NCBI GenBank assembly: GCA_035726825.1
Contig: JALNTX010000008.1
Span: 248,001-312,000, forward strand
Length of the DNA stretch: 64,000 bases
Direction: 5' to 3'
Origin: Pseudocitrobacter sp913778145
GTDB lineage: Bacteria > Pseudomonadota > Gammaproteobacteria > Enterobacterales > Enterobacteriaceae
The notes below the pieces were generated by a model. The model ran no database searches, was not told the origin of the DNA, and saw nothing but the letters and a program-made list of their open reading frames with translations. The position numbers and the translations under genes are program-made. Each line of letters starts with the position of its first letter. Position 1 is the first letter of the stretch. Below are positions 9,526-19,938 of the stretch, one piece after another.

Positions 9526-9645
9526 TGGTGGTGGGGGAAGGATTATTCGTCGCTTCGCTCCTCACCCTTCGGGCCGTTACCTTCGGTAACGTTCTCTTGC
9601 TAACGCAAGAGTCGAACCTTAGTCAAAGGTTCTCACCCTTCCCCG
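9526..9645 (-). repeat. rtT-like repeat unit in the tRNA spacer
   Basis: This lies between the two tRNA genes and again begins with the tRNA 3' end (9526-9543). It shares the hairpin layout of the unit at 9231-9358 but with changed bases. The hairpin here is CGTTACC/GGTAACG (9575-9591) against CGTTGCC/GGCAACG in the other copy, so a G-C pair has become A-T with pairing kept. A second hairpin is CTCTTGC/GCAAGAG. Confidence 0.75.
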
Positions 9646-9700
9646 ATAAGTGCAAACATCAACTAACTTATCGGTATTACCACATTGCAGTGGTGAATAA

Positions 9701-9785
<85 letters not shown>

Positions 9786-9829
9786 ACGGGGTATTGCTTG
9801 GTACTGGCCTGCTTCCTTGTGGGAAGCGG

Positions 9830-9862
9830 GGCGCATCATATCAAATGACGCGCCGCTGTAAA
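9830..9862 (-). promoter_or_regulatory. Promoter of the tRNA-Tyr operon
   Basis: On the minus strand: -35 TTTACA (9857-9862), 16-base spacer, -10 TATGAT (9835-9840), then a GC-rich discriminator GCGCCCC. This is the stringently controlled tyrT promoter pattern of E. coli. Confidence 0.9.
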
Positions 9863-9943
9863 GCTTTCGTTTGAATAAAATGAACCGTTTGCGTACTTTT
9901 CATCCGTAACGCGTTAAAGGTAACCAGTTCATTTTTCTGGTGA

Positions 9944-10786
<843 letters not shown>

Positions 10787-10834
10787 TGCCGGGTAAATCC
10801 TGTTGATGATGTTTGCGAAACTGAGCGGGTCAAA

Positions 10835-11293
10835 TTACTGCCCGCAGCATTTTTTAAATTTTTTCCCTGAACCACAAGGGCAGGGGTCATTGCGGCCAAA
10901 GATGGGGCGTGTGCCATCAATATAGTACCACTGACCGTTTTCTTTTAAGAATCTTGAACGCTCAATGATAGCGCCGTTCTTGTTATGGTCGTGAAAACGC
11001 GCCACGAAGCTCACAAAACCTTCGTCGCCGTGCGCGCCGTCATCTGCCGCGAAAACGGTAAGCCCAAGCCATTGCGTTGTGGCAAAACCGTTTTCAATAT
11101 CCTGGCGATGGTCACCAGCATGGCAGGACGGATGCCAGGTTTTGATCAAATAATCTGCGTTTTTCATCACAAAAGCGCTATAACGTGAGCGCATAAGCTG
11201 TGACGGGGTCGGTGCAACCTGTGCACCAGACAGATAACGTTGGCAACATGCGCTATACTCGACAGCGCTGCCACAGGGGCAAAGTTCAGACAA
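10835..11293 (-). CDS. ychJ: YchJ, SEC-C motif protein
   Basis: A conserved 152-residue protein of the UPF0225 family with no proven function. A zinc-binding SEC-C-type motif occurs at each end: CPCGSAVEYSACC at residues 5-17 and CPCGSGKKFKKCC at the C-terminus, the latter like the SecA tail. Between them is an NTF2-like domain (YSAFVMKNADYLIKTWHP). It is divergent from rssA and sits just upstream of purU, the E. coli order. Confidence 0.93.
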   Translation of the reverse strand: MSELCPCGSAVEYSACCQRYLSGAQVAPTPSQLMRSRYSAFVMKNADYLIKTWHPSCHAGDHRQDIENGFATTQWLGLTVFAADDGAHGDEGFVSFVARFHDHNKNGAIIERSRFLKENGQWYYIDGTRPIFGRNDPCPCGSGKKFKKCCGQ

Positions 11294-11404
11294 AATCGTC
11301 TCCCTGTAAAATAATGAATGGCGCGAGTGACGCCGGGTGGCACTATGTTAACCGAGCGGTGGCAATGTTGCCACGATGAAGCGAGAGGATGTCCACCGGT
11401 ACGA

Positions 11405-12316
11405 ATGAGAAAAGTAAAAATTGGTTTGGCTTTGGGATCGGGCGCAGCGCGTGGCTGGTCTCACATTGGTGTCATTAAAGCACTACAGCAAATGGGAATC
11501 GAGATAGATATCGTCGCGGGTTGTTCCATCGGTTCGCTGGTGGGTGCAGCTTACGCCAGTAACCGTCTCCCCGCACTTGAAAAGTGGGTCTGCTCCTTTA
11601 GCTATTGGGATGTGCTGCGCCTGATGGACCTCTCGTGGCGTCGCGGTGGCTTGCTGCGCGGCGAGCGTGTGTTCAGCCACTATCGACAGGTAATGCCTAA
11701 CGACACCATTGAGCGTTGTGAAAAACGCTTTGCCGCCGTGGCGACGAATCTCAGTACCGGAAGAGAACTGTGGTTTACCAAAGGTGACCTTCATATGGCC
11801 GTGCGTGCATCCTGTAGTATTCCGGGCCTGATGTCGCCGGTACTGCATAATGGCTACTGGCTGGTTGATGGCGCGGTGGTTAACCCCATTCCTGTTTCGC
11901 TGACGCGAGCGCTTGGCGCGGATATCGTGATTGCCGTCGATTTGCAGCATGATGCACATCTGATGCAGCAAGATTTAATGTCGGTCAATATACAGCCCGA
12001 TCCGGAGGAGAGCGAGAATCCTGATACGCTCTCCTGGCATGAACGATTGCGCGTACGTTTAGGCCGTGTTGCATCACGCCGCACATCCGTGACGCCAACG
12101 GCGATGGAAATCATGTCCACCTCGATTCAGGTGCTGGAAAACCGTCTCAAGCGTAACCGTATGGCGGGCGATCCGCCGGACATCCTGATTCAACCGTTTT
12201 GTCCGCAAATCTCGACACTGGATTTTCACCGAGCCTCTTCTGCAATTGCCGCAGGTCAGCTAGCGGTAGAAAAAAAGACGGATGAGCTCTTACCTTTAGT
12301 TCGTGCCTCGATTTGA
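11405..12316 (+). CDS. rssA: Patatin-like phospholipase-family protein RssA
   Basis: A 303-residue serine-hydrolase-like protein of the patatin family; substrate unknown. Seen are the oxyanion-hole loop GSGAARG (about residues 11-17), the nucleophile motif GCSIG and the catalytic Asp in DGAVVNP. An upstream in-frame ATG at 11318 would add 29 residues not found in homologues, so I start at MRKVKIG (11405). rssA precedes rssB, as in E. coli. Confidence 0.94.
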   Translation: MRKVKIGLALGSGAARGWSHIGVIKALQQMGIEIDIVAGCSIGSLVGAAYASNRLPALEKWVCSFSYWDVLRLMDLSWRRGGLLRGERVFSHYRQVMPNDTIERCEKRFAAVATNLSTGRELWFTKGDLHMAVRASCSIPGLMSPVLHNGYWLVDGAVVNPIPVSLTRALGADIVIAVDLQHDAHLMQQDLMSVNIQPDPEESENPDTLSWHERLRVRLGRVASRRTSVTPTAMEIMSTSIQVLENRLKRNRMAGDPPDILIQPFCPQISTLDFHRASSAIAAGQLAVEKKTDELLPLVRASI

Positions 12317-12406
12317 GACACTTTTAAGACTACTTAAGCAAAATCTGACAGGCGATAGTGTGAATAGCATGCCACTATTTATTTATCGTCAGCCAGGGGA
12401 GATATC

Positions 12407-13420
12407 ATGACGCAGCCATTGGCGGGAAAACAGATCTTGATTGTCGAAGACGAACCCGTTTTCCGCTCCCTTCTGGATTCGTGGCTTTCATCGCTGGGCG
12501 CTGAAACCTCGCTGGCGCAGGATGGCGTCGCGGCGCTGGAGATTCTGGCGTCCATCCAGCCCGATTTAATGATTTGCGATCTCGCGATGCCGCGTATGAA
12601 TGGCCTGACTCTGGTCGAACATGTGCGCAACGGCGGGGCAAAATTACCGATTCTGGTCATTTCGGCCACGGAAAATATGGCCGATATCGCCAGGGCATTA
12701 AGGCTTGGGGTTCAGGATGTACTGTTAAAACCGGTGAAAGATCTGAATCGACTTCGGGAAACCGTTTTTGCCTGTCTTTATCCCAATATGTTCAATTCGC
12801 GGGTAGAAGAGGAAGAGCGTTTATTTGAAGACTGGGATGCTCTGGTAAACAACCCCTCTGCTGCCGCTAAGCTGTTGCAAGAGCTGCAACCGCCAGTTCA
12901 GCAGGTTATCTCCCATTGCCGAGTCAATTACCGTCAATTAATGCTCGCCGATAAACCTGGGCTGGTGCTGGATATTGCGCCACTCTCAGAAAACGATCTG
13001 GCGTTTTACTGCCTCGATGTGACGCGGGCGGGTGATAATGGTGTCTTAGCGGCGCTGTTATTACGCTCGTTGTTCAATGGTTTGTTGCAAGAACAACTTT
13101 CGCATCAGGGGCAACGATTGCCAGAATTACGCAGTTTGCTTAAGCAGGTTAATCAGCTTTTGCGTCAGGCTAACCTGCCAGGACAGTTCCCGTTGCTGGT
13201 GGGGTATTACCACAGCGAGTTAAAAAATCTGATTCTGGTTTCCGCCGGGCTTAATGGCACATTAAATACCGGTGAACATCACATACAAATAAGTAATGGT
13301 GTGCCATTAGGCACGCTGGGTAATGCTTACCTCAACCAAATTAGCCAGCGCTGCAGTTCCTGGCAGTGTCAGATTTGGGGAAATGGTGGGCGTTTACGTT
13401 TAATGTTGTCTGCGGAATGA
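12407..13420 (+). CDS. rssB: RpoS adaptor / response regulator RssB
   Basis: Delivers sigma-S to ClpXP for degradation during growth. It has 337 residues, equal to E. coli. The receiver domain (about 9-125) has acidic pocket residues in VEDEP, phosphoacceptor Asp58 in ICDLAMP, and the conserved Lys in LLKPVKD. The C-terminal half is a degenerate PP2C phosphatase-like effector domain. A GGGGAG ribosome site precedes the ATG. Anti-adaptors such as IraP/IraM are not encoded in this window. Confidence 0.96.
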   Translation: MTQPLAGKQILIVEDEPVFRSLLDSWLSSLGAETSLAQDGVAALEILASIQPDLMICDLAMPRMNGLTLVEHVRNGGAKLPILVISATENMADIARALRLGVQDVLLKPVKDLNRLRETVFACLYPNMFNSRVEEEERLFEDWDALVNNPSAAAKLLQELQPPVQQVISHCRVNYRQLMLADKPGLVLDIAPLSENDLAFYCLDVTRAGDNGVLAALLLRSLFNGLLQEQLSHQGQRLPELRSLLKQVNQLLRQANLPGQFPLLVGYYHSELKNLILVSAGLNGTLNTGEHHIQISNGVPLGTLGNAYLNQISQRCSSWQCQIWGNGGRLRLMLSAE

Positions 13421-13617
13421 GCAAACGCAATTTTCACATCGGATAGCTTTAACAGCTTATCTTTCACGGTGGTACTATCAGCAGGTCTGATACGTATAAA
13501 TCTTAATTCGAGGTCAGCGCGTCCTTTTCGGAGCAGCCCCACCTGGCTGTGATGATATACTCAACGCGTTATTAATTAACGAGCAAGTTCAAAGTTTGAA
13601 CAGTTCAGGAGATTTGA

Positions 13618-14526
13618 ATGGCTGCCCTAAATTCGAAAGTGACTAAGGCCGTTATCCCGGTAGCGGGATTAGGTACCAGGATGTTACCTGCTACGAAGGC
13701 AATTCCTAAGGAAATGCTGCCTCTGGTAGATAAACCATTAATTCAGTACGTGGTGAATGAATGTATCGCCGCAGGCATCACTGAAATTGTGCTGGTCACT
13801 CACTCTTCCAAGAATTCGATCGAAAACCATTTTGACACCAGCTTCGAACTGGAAGCTATGCTGGAAAAACGTGTTAAGCGTCAGCTGCTGGAAGAAGTAC
13901 AATCTATTTGTCCTCCGCATGTGACCATTATGCAGGTGCGTCAGGGCCTGGCGAAAGGCCTGGGACACGCCGTATTATGTGCGCATCCTGTCGTTGGCGA
14001 TGAGCCGGTCGCGGTTATTCTGCCAGACGTTATTCTGGATGAATTTGAATCCGATCTGTCTCAGGATAACCTGGCGGAAATGATCAAACGCTTTGATGAA
14101 ACGGGTGCCAGCCAGATTATGGTTGAGCCTGTTGAAGACGTTACGGCTTATGGTGTGGTTGACTGTAAAGGTGCTCCGCTGGCGCCGGGCGACAGCGTAC
14201 CGATGGTTGGCGTGGTTGAGAAGCCTAAAGCGGACGTCGCGCCGTCAAATCTGGCTATCGTAGGCCGTTATGTCCTGAGCGCTGATATTTGGCCGCTGCT
14301 GGCGAAAACGCCTCCGGGAGCCGGTGACGAAATTCAGCTGACCGATGCTATCGATATGCTGATCGAGAAAGAAACCGTTGAAGCCTATCATATGAAAGGC
14401 AAAAGCCATGACTGCGGTAATAAACTGGGTTATATGCAGGCTTTCGTCGAATATGGCGTGCGTCATAAGACTCTGGGTGATGAATTCACCGTATGGCTTA
14501 AAGACACGCTGGGCGTAGCGAAGTAA
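13618..14526 (+). CDS. galU: UTP--glucose-1-phosphate uridylyltransferase GalU
   Basis: Makes UDP-glucose for LPS core, capsule, trehalose and galactose metabolism. The 302 residues match E. coli. The nucleotide-binding signature GLGTRMLPATKAIPKEML is near the N-terminus, followed by VDKPLIQY, and the sugar-binding VEKP comes later. AGGAG is placed before the ATG. A strong terminator follows, isolating it from the convergent hns gene. Confidence 0.98.
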   Translation: MAALNSKVTKAVIPVAGLGTRMLPATKAIPKEMLPLVDKPLIQYVVNECIAAGITEIVLVTHSSKNSIENHFDTSFELEAMLEKRVKRQLLEEVQSICPPHVTIMQVRQGLAKGLGHAVLCAHPVVGDEPVAVILPDVILDEFESDLSQDNLAEMIKRFDETGASQIMVEPVEDVTAYGVVDCKGAPLAPGDSVPMVGVVEKPKADVAPSNLAIVGRYVLSADIWPLLAKTPPGAGDEIQLTDAIDMLIEKETVEAYHMKGKSHDCGNKLGYMQAFVEYGVRHKTLGDEFTVWLKDTLGVAK

Positions 14527-14543
14527 TTTATCGCGCGGCCCTG

Positions 14544-14582
14544 AGCCGGGTTACCGACATCCATCGGTAACCCGGCTTTTTT
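14544..14582 (+). terminator. Terminator of galU
   Basis: A perfect 14-base-pair stem (14544-14557 with 14564-14577) and six-base loop, followed by T-rich sequence. Confidence 0.93.
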
Positions 14583-14635
14583 ATTGCTGTAATTTACTAA
14601 CGCATAAAAAAACAGCAGGGTGGTAATGTGCAGAT

Positions 14636-14666
14636 AAAAAAAATCCCGCCGGAGCGGGATTTTTGA
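14636..14666. terminator. Terminator of hns (usable in both directions)
   Basis: Stem 14641-14649 with 14654-14662 is flanked by an A run on the left and a T run on the right. It directly follows the hns stop on the minus strand. Confidence 0.88.
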
Positions 14667-14679
14667 AGCAATTTCAGGA

Positions 14680-15093
14680 TTAGTCCTTGATCAGGAAATC
14701 GTCCAGAGATTTACCTTGCTCGTCCATTGCTTTTTTGATGACAGCCGGAGTACGACCCTGGCCAGTCCAAGTTTTGGTTTCGCCGTTTTCATCAACGTAG
14801 CTGTATTTAGCCGGACGCGCAGCGCGTTTTGCTTTAGTACCGGTTTTAGCCGCAGCGATGCTGTTCAGCAATTCATTCGGATCAATACCGTCAGCAATCA
14901 GCATTTCACGGTATTGTTGCAGTTTACGAGTGCGTTCTTCCACTTCAGCAGCTGCCGCGCTTTCTTCTTCGCGACGTTCGGTCACTACAACTTCTAATTT
15001 TTCCAGCATTTCTTCAAGCGTTTCAAGGGTGCATTCTCTTGCCTGCGCACGAAGAGTACGGATGTTGTTCAAAATTTTAAGTGCTTCGCTCAT
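14680..15093 (-). CDS. hns: Nucleoid-associated silencer H-NS
   Basis: Binds curved AT-rich DNA, bridges it, and silences horizontally acquired genes. The 137 residues match E. coli. The N-terminal half (1-65) is the coiled-coil oligomerisation region (LETLEEMLEKLEVVV, EERTRKLQQY). A basic linker follows, then the C-terminal DNA-binding domain with the AT-hook-like TWTGQGRTP. The 5' leader around the start resembles the E. coli region targeted by DsrA RNA. AT-rich sequence upstream may serve autoregulation. Confidence 0.98.
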   Translation of the reverse strand: MSEALKILNNIRTLRAQARECTLETLEEMLEKLEVVVTERREEESAAAAEVEERTRKLQQYREMLIADGIDPNELLNSIAAAKTGTKAKRAARPAKYSYVDENGETKTWTGQGRTPAVIKKAMDEQGKSLDDFLIKD

Positions 15094-15973
15094 TGTCGTA
15101 TTCTCAAACTTATATTGGGGGTGGTTTGTTGAAGTAATAATAGAGCGTTAAATTCAGTTGTGCAATAGGGAGGAATGTAAGGAATTCAAAATAACGTGTT
15201 ATTTGGTGCTTTTATTAATATCTGAAAGTTAAATTTTTAGTGCTGCCTCACAACTTTCCCTTATCTATTGTTGGCATGGCCTGAACTATAACTCACCAGA
15301 GAGGCCGATTCCTTCGGACTGAAACGCAGGAAACCTATACCCCGTATGGATAAATATCAACCTTATGTATTAGTCAGGCCGTATCAATTTTGCGCGCTTC
15401 TTTATAGGTTATGAATGGTCACTATGCTAAATCACACCGGAAGTAAGGCCGTGTAAACCGTTGTCCGCAGGTGATAGTAACATTGCTGACCAGCCTCGGT
15501 GGTGAAGATAATAATGAAATGATGCCATCTTTTGCTGATGAGGGCATTCAGAAGAAGCGCAGCCGTTATTACCACGGTTTCTTCCATTAAATCCATAGTT
15601 ATGACGATGTTATTTCCATGCTATTCAAATTGTGCCATAACACGCTGTCACCGGTTAAGAACACGATGAGTTCAGCGGTGGGATTTAACGGTATTTCTTA
15701 TTTATTGATGATGTTCTTATTTCTGCAACATATCGTAACGTTGTTTGGGGTAGGGCGATTTTAGTGAAAAGCCGCATCTGTCGCGCCCTGGAAGCCTATT
15801 TAAGCACGGTATAATCTGTCGCGGGGTCTTTTCAGCAATGATTCACTATTCTTAATGTTTATGATTGCCTGCGATATACAAAACCGCATGATTCGTATCA
15901 TGGGGCGTTGGGCAGGATAAAATATGGTACACTGCCGGCGTCTGAAAACGTATCGATTAGGGTTTCGCGGCCA
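15094..15973. other. Long hns-tdk intergenic region
   Basis: Nearly 900 bases without a recognised gene. The first 200 bases are AT-rich and must hold the hns promoter and leader. The middle (about 15300-15800) has only short open frames, the longest being 15618-15764. No insertion sequence, tRNA or clear terminator is visible. The tdk promoter is probably in the last 150 bases. Confidence 0.6.
15618..15764 (+). CDS. Possible small hydrophobic protein (unrecognised)
   Basis: An ATG-started frame of 48 codons in the hns-tdk gap. Its C-terminal half is hydrophobic (GFNGISYLLMMFLFLQHIV) and could span the membrane once. No good ribosome site precedes it and I recognise no homologue. It could be chance in AT-rich DNA. 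Confidence 0.2.
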   Translation: MLFKLCHNTLSPVKNTMSSAVGFNGISYLLMMFLFLQHIVTLFGVGRF

Positions 15974-16603
15974 ATGGCACAACTTTATTTTTACTACTCT
16001 GCAATGAACGCAGGCAAGTCCACGGCATTGTTGCAGTCATCATACAATTACCAGGAACGCGGGATGCGTACCGTGGTTTATACGGCCGAAATTGACGACC
16101 GTTTCGGCGCAGGTAAAGTGAGTTCGCGTATCGGGCTCTCCTCGCCGGCAAAGCTGTTTAATCAGAATAGCCAGCTCTTTGCTGAAATTAGCGCTGAGAA
16201 CGCGCGTGAGGCGGTTAACTGTGTGCTGGTGGATGAATGCCAGTTCCTGACCCGCGAACAGGTCTACGCGCTCTCTGACGTCGTGGATCAGCTCGATATT
16301 CCGGTTTTATGTTATGGCTTACGTACCGACTTTCGCGGTGAACTGTTTACGGGTAGCCAGTATTTGCTGGCGCTCTCCGATAAACTTGTCGAATTAAAAA
16401 CGATTTGCTTCTGTGGTCGCAAAGCCAGCATGGTGTTGCGCCTGGATCAGGAAGGGCGCCCTTATAATGAAGGCGAGCAGGTGGTGATAGGCGGAAATGA
16501 GCGTTATGTTTCTGTCTGCCGTAAACACTACAAAGAAGCGCTGGAAGAGGGCTCTCTGGCCGTCATTCAGGAGAAGCACCGTCACTGCCGTCATCCTGCC
16601 TGA
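15974..16603 (+). CDS. tdk: Thymidine kinase
   Basis: Phosphorylates thymidine in the salvage pathway (type II, cellular TK1-like). It has 209 residues, a few more than E. coli at the C-terminus. Seen are the P-loop YSAMNAGKST (about residues 8-17), the Walker B-like VLVDECQF, the lid/substrate loop YGLRTDFRGELF, and zinc-ribbon cysteines CFC and the later CRKH. The ATG at 15974 is preferred over a 22-residue in-frame extension because homologues start MAQLYFYYSAMN. Confidence 0.96.
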   Translation: MAQLYFYYSAMNAGKSTALLQSSYNYQERGMRTVVYTAEIDDRFGAGKVSSRIGLSSPAKLFNQNSQLFAEISAENAREAVNCVLVDECQFLTREQVYALSDVVDQLDIPVLCYGLRTDFRGELFTGSQYLLALSDKLVELKTICFCGRKASMVLRLDQEGRPYNEGEQVVIGGNERYVSVCRKHYKEALEEGSLAVIQEKHRHCRHPA

Positions 16604-16718
16604 TTGCGCTCTCGCGCGTTCTCCGCTTGCGTCTGCGGCCAATCTGGCGTGAGCGGTCACTCCCTTTAAACAATATTATCCCTTCGTAGACGCACTCGTG
16701 TGAGTGAAACCATAAATA

Positions 16719-16748
16719 AAAAAAGCCCCATCCTGAGATGGGGCTTAC
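16719..16748. terminator. Shared terminator between tdk and adhE
   Basis: A ten-base-pair perfect stem (16723-16732 with 16737-16746) with an A run on the left serves adhE on the minus strand, and possibly tdk. Confidence 0.88.
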
Positions 16749-16774
16749 TATCAGAGCGTTAGCTCAGTTGCTGA

Positions 16775-19450
16775 TTAAGCGGATTTTTTCGCTTTTTTCT
16801 CAGCTTTGGCCGGTGCAACTTCTTTCTTCACTTCAACTTCACCTTCGGTGTACTCACGTCCGTAGAAGGTATCCAGCAGGATTTGTTTCAGTTCAGAAAT
16901 CAGCGGGTAACGCGGGTTAGCGCCGGTGCACTGGTCGTCAAACGCGTCTTCAGACAGTTTGTCAACGTGTGCCAGGAAGTCAGCTTCCTGAACGCCAGCT
17001 TCACGGATAGACTTAGGAATACCCAGTTCAGCTTTGATTTCTTCCAGCCATGCCAGCAGTTTCTGGATTTTAGCCGCAGTACGGTCGCCCGGTGCGCTCA
17101 GACCCAGATGATCTGCGATTTCAGCGTAACGACGGCGTGCCTGCGGACGGTCATACTGGCTGAATGCAGTCTGTTTGGTCGGGTTATCGTTCGCGTTGTA
17201 GCGAATAACGTTGCTGATCAGCAGGGCGTTCGCCAGACCGTGAGGAATGTGGAACTGAGAACCCAGTTTGTGCGCCATGGAGTGACATACACCCAGGAAG
17301 GCGTTCGCAAACGCGATACCTGCGATGGTGGCTGCACTGTGAACGCGCTCACGAGCTACCGGGTTTTTAGACCCTTCGTGGTAGGACGCTGGCAGGTTTT
17401 CTTTCAGCAGTTTAAGCGCCTGCAGAGCCTGACCGTCGGAGAACTCAGACGCCAGTACGGAAACATAAGCTTCCAGGGCGTGAGTGACCGCATCCAGACC
17501 ACCGAATGCACACAGGGATTTCGGCATGTCCATAACCAGGTTGGCATCGACAATCGCCATATCCGGGGTCAGCGCGTAGTCTGCCAGCGGATATTTCTGA
17601 CCTGTTGCGTCGTCGGTTACAACCGCAAACGGTGTAACTTCAGAACCGGTACCAGAAGTGGTGGTGACGGCGATCATTTTCGCTTTCACGCCCATTTTCG
17701 GGAACTTGTAGATACGTTTACGGATGTCCATAAAGCGCAGCGCCAGTTCTTCGAAGTGGGTTTCCGGGTGCTCGTACATCACCCACATGATTTTCGCTGC
17801 ATCCATCGGGGAACCACCGCCCAATGCGATGATAACGTCAGGTTTAAAGGAGTTCGCCAGCTCTGCGCCTTTACGAACAACGGTCAGAGTCGGGTCTGCT
17901 TCAACTTCAAAGAACACTTCAGTTTCAACGCCTGCTGCTTTCAGAACAGAGGTGATCTGGTCTGCGTAGCCGTTATTGAACAGGAAGCGGTCGGTCACGA
18001 TGAGCGCACGTTTGTGGCCATCAGTAATCACTTCATCCAGCGCGATTGGCAGTGAGCCACGGCGGAAGTAGATAGATTTCGGAAGTTTGTGCCACAACAT
18101 GTTTTCAGCTCGCTTAGCAACGGTTTTCTTGTTGATCAGGTGTTTCGGACCAACGTTTTCAGAGATGGAGTTACCACCCCATGAACCACAACCCAGAGTC
18201 AGGGAAGGTGCGAGTTTGAAGTTATACAGGTCACCGATACCACCCTGAGAAGCAGGGGTGTTAATCAGGATACGCGCGGTTTTCATCATCTGACCGAAGT
18301 AAGCAACGCGTTCTGGCTGGTTGTCCTGGTCGGTGTACAGGCAAGAGGTGTGACCGATACCGCCCATGGCAACCAGTTTTTCTGCTTTCTGCACAGCGTC
18401 TTCGAAGTCTTTGGCGCGATACATCGCCAGCGTCGGAGACAGTTTTTCGTGAGCAAACGGTTCGCTTTCGTCGACAACTTTCACTTCACCAATCAGAATC
18501 TTGGTGGTTGCCGGTACGGTGAAGCCCGCCAGTTCTGCGATTTTAGCCGCAGGCTGACCCACGATGGCCGCGTTAAGCGCGCCATTTTTCAGGATGATGT
18601 CCTGAACGGCTTTCAGTTCTTTGCCCTGCAGCATGTAGCCGCCGTGGCTGGCGAAACGTTCACGAACGGCGTCGTATACGGAATCAACCACCACAACAGA
18701 CTGTTCAGACGCACAGATTACGCCGTTATCGAAGGTTTTTGACATCAGTACAGACGCGACTGCACGTTTGATATCAGCAGTTTCATCGATAACAACCGGG
18801 GTGTTACCTGCGCCTACGCCGATTGCTGGTTTACCGGAGCTGTATGCCGCTTTAACCATGCCTGGACCACCGGTCGCGAGGATCAGGTTGATGTCCGGGT
18901 GGTGCATCAGGGCGTTAGACAGTTCAACAGACGGTTGATCAATCCAGCCGATCAGATCTTTCGGCGCGCCAGCAGCGATTGCTGCCTGCAGGACGATATC
19001 TGCGGCTTTGTTGGTCGCATCTTTCGCACGCGGATGCGGAGAGAAGATGATAGCGTTACGGGTCTTCAGGCTGATCAGTGATTTAAAGATAGCAGTTGAA
19101 GTCGGGTTAGTCGTCGGGACGATACCACAGATAATGCCGATAGGTTCAGCGATGGTGATAGTACCGAAGGTGTCGTCTTCAGAGAGGACGCCACAGGTTT
19201 TTTCGTCTTTATAGGCGTTATAGATGTATTCAGAAGCAAAGTGGTTTTTGATTACTTTATCTTCAACAATACCCATGCCGGATTCGGCAACAGCCATTTT
19301 TGCGAGAGGAATTCGAGCATCTGCGGCAGCCAGGGCGGCGGCGCGGAAGATTTTGTCGACTTGTTCTTGAGTGAAACTGGCATATTCACGCTGGGCTTTT
19401 TTTACGCGCTCTACGAGTGCGTTAAGTTCAGCGACATTAGTAACAGCCAT
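16775..19450 (-). CDS. adhE: Bifunctional acetaldehyde-CoA/alcohol dehydrogenase AdhE
   Basis: Reduces acetyl-CoA to acetaldehyde and then ethanol, regenerating NAD+ in fermentation; it assembles into spirosomes. The 891 residues equal E. coli. The N-terminal half is a CoA-acylating aldehyde dehydrogenase with catalytic Cys in NGVICASEQS. A linker leads to the iron-dependent alcohol dehydrogenase half, with GGGSPMDAAK cofactor motif and iron-binding histidines in HALEAYVS, HSMAHKLGS and IPHGLAN. The C-terminus is a Lys/Ala-rich tail. A long AT-rich leader region lies upstream. Confidence 0.98.
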   Translation of the reverse strand: MAVTNVAELNALVERVKKAQREYASFTQEQVDKIFRAAALAAADARIPLAKMAVAESGMGIVEDKVIKNHFASEYIYNAYKDEKTCGVLSEDDTFGTITIAEPIGIICGIVPTTNPTSTAIFKSLISLKTRNAIIFSPHPRAKDATNKAADIVLQAAIAAGAPKDLIGWIDQPSVELSNALMHHPDINLILATGGPGMVKAAYSSGKPAIGVGAGNTPVVIDETADIKRAVASVLMSKTFDNGVICASEQSVVVVDSVYDAVRERFASHGGYMLQGKELKAVQDIILKNGALNAAIVGQPAAKIAELAGFTVPATTKILIGEVKVVDESEPFAHEKLSPTLAMYRAKDFEDAVQKAEKLVAMGGIGHTSCLYTDQDNQPERVAYFGQMMKTARILINTPASQGGIGDLYNFKLAPSLTLGCGSWGGNSISENVGPKHLINKKTVAKRAENMLWHKLPKSIYFRRGSLPIALDEVITDGHKRALIVTDRFLFNNGYADQITSVLKAAGVETEVFFEVEADPTLTVVRKGAELANSFKPDVIIALGGGSPMDAAKIMWVMYEHPETHFEELALRFMDIRKRIYKFPKMGVKAKMIAVTTTSGTGSEVTPFAVVTDDATGQKYPLADYALTPDMAIVDANLVMDMPKSLCAFGGLDAVTHALEAYVSVLASEFSDGQALQALKLLKENLPASYHEGSKNPVARERVHSAATIAGIAFANAFLGVCHSMAHKLGSQFHIPHGLANALLISNVIRYNANDNPTKQTAFSQYDRPQARRRYAEIADHLGLSAPGDRTAAKIQKLLAWLEEIKAELGIPKSIREAGVQEADFLAHVDKLSEDAFDDQCTGANPRYPLISELKQILLDTFYGREYTEGEVEVKKEVAPAKAEKKAKKSA

Positions 19451-19938
19451 AATGCTCTCCTGATAATGTTAAACTTTTTTAGTAAATCATCTGCTCGACA
19501 AGTCAGTATAGCCAGAGGGCTAACAGCTTGCTTAGACCTAAAACGAACGTTGCACAACCCGTTCTCGATTTACTGATTTACTAAAAGAGCTTTGTACTCA
19601 AAGAGCGTTGCCAGTACGCGTTTCAGAGAATTACTGTGAAATCTGTCGGCGTAATCAAGATTACTCACTTCTGAGTATGAAATATGTGATCGCCGTCAAA
19701 AATACACCAAGCTGACACCTTTCAGCAGCCCCATTTTAGTAAAGATTGTAAATTGTTAACTATGAGTTGCGATTATTGAGACGCACATTAGCATAATTTA
19801 AATCAATATATAACATTCTGTATTTGCGTGAATTTTGCAGAATTCTGGTGAAGTGTGTAGGCAAACAGCGTATCTTCTGCAGAGTTTTTGTATTCATTTT
19901 TCGTCAACTACCACTTTTTATGGTGTATCGGAGTTCAT
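19451..19938. promoter_or_regulatory. adhE/ychE divergent upstream region
   Basis: A 488-base AT-rich gap. In E. coli the matching region carries the adhE promoter, a long processed 5' leader and sites for Cra, Fis and NarL. I see no single motif strong enough to place here apart from the adhE ribosome site GGAGAG (complement near 19456). Nothing else coding is visible. Confidence 0.55.

Noticed and set aside
11318..11404. Upstream extension of rssA
   Set aside because: The 29 extra residues do not match homologues; MRKVKIG at 11405 does.
16883..18055. A 390-codon plus-strand frame opposite adhE
   Set aside because: Antisense shadow of a highly expressed gene; adhE itself is certain on the minus strand.
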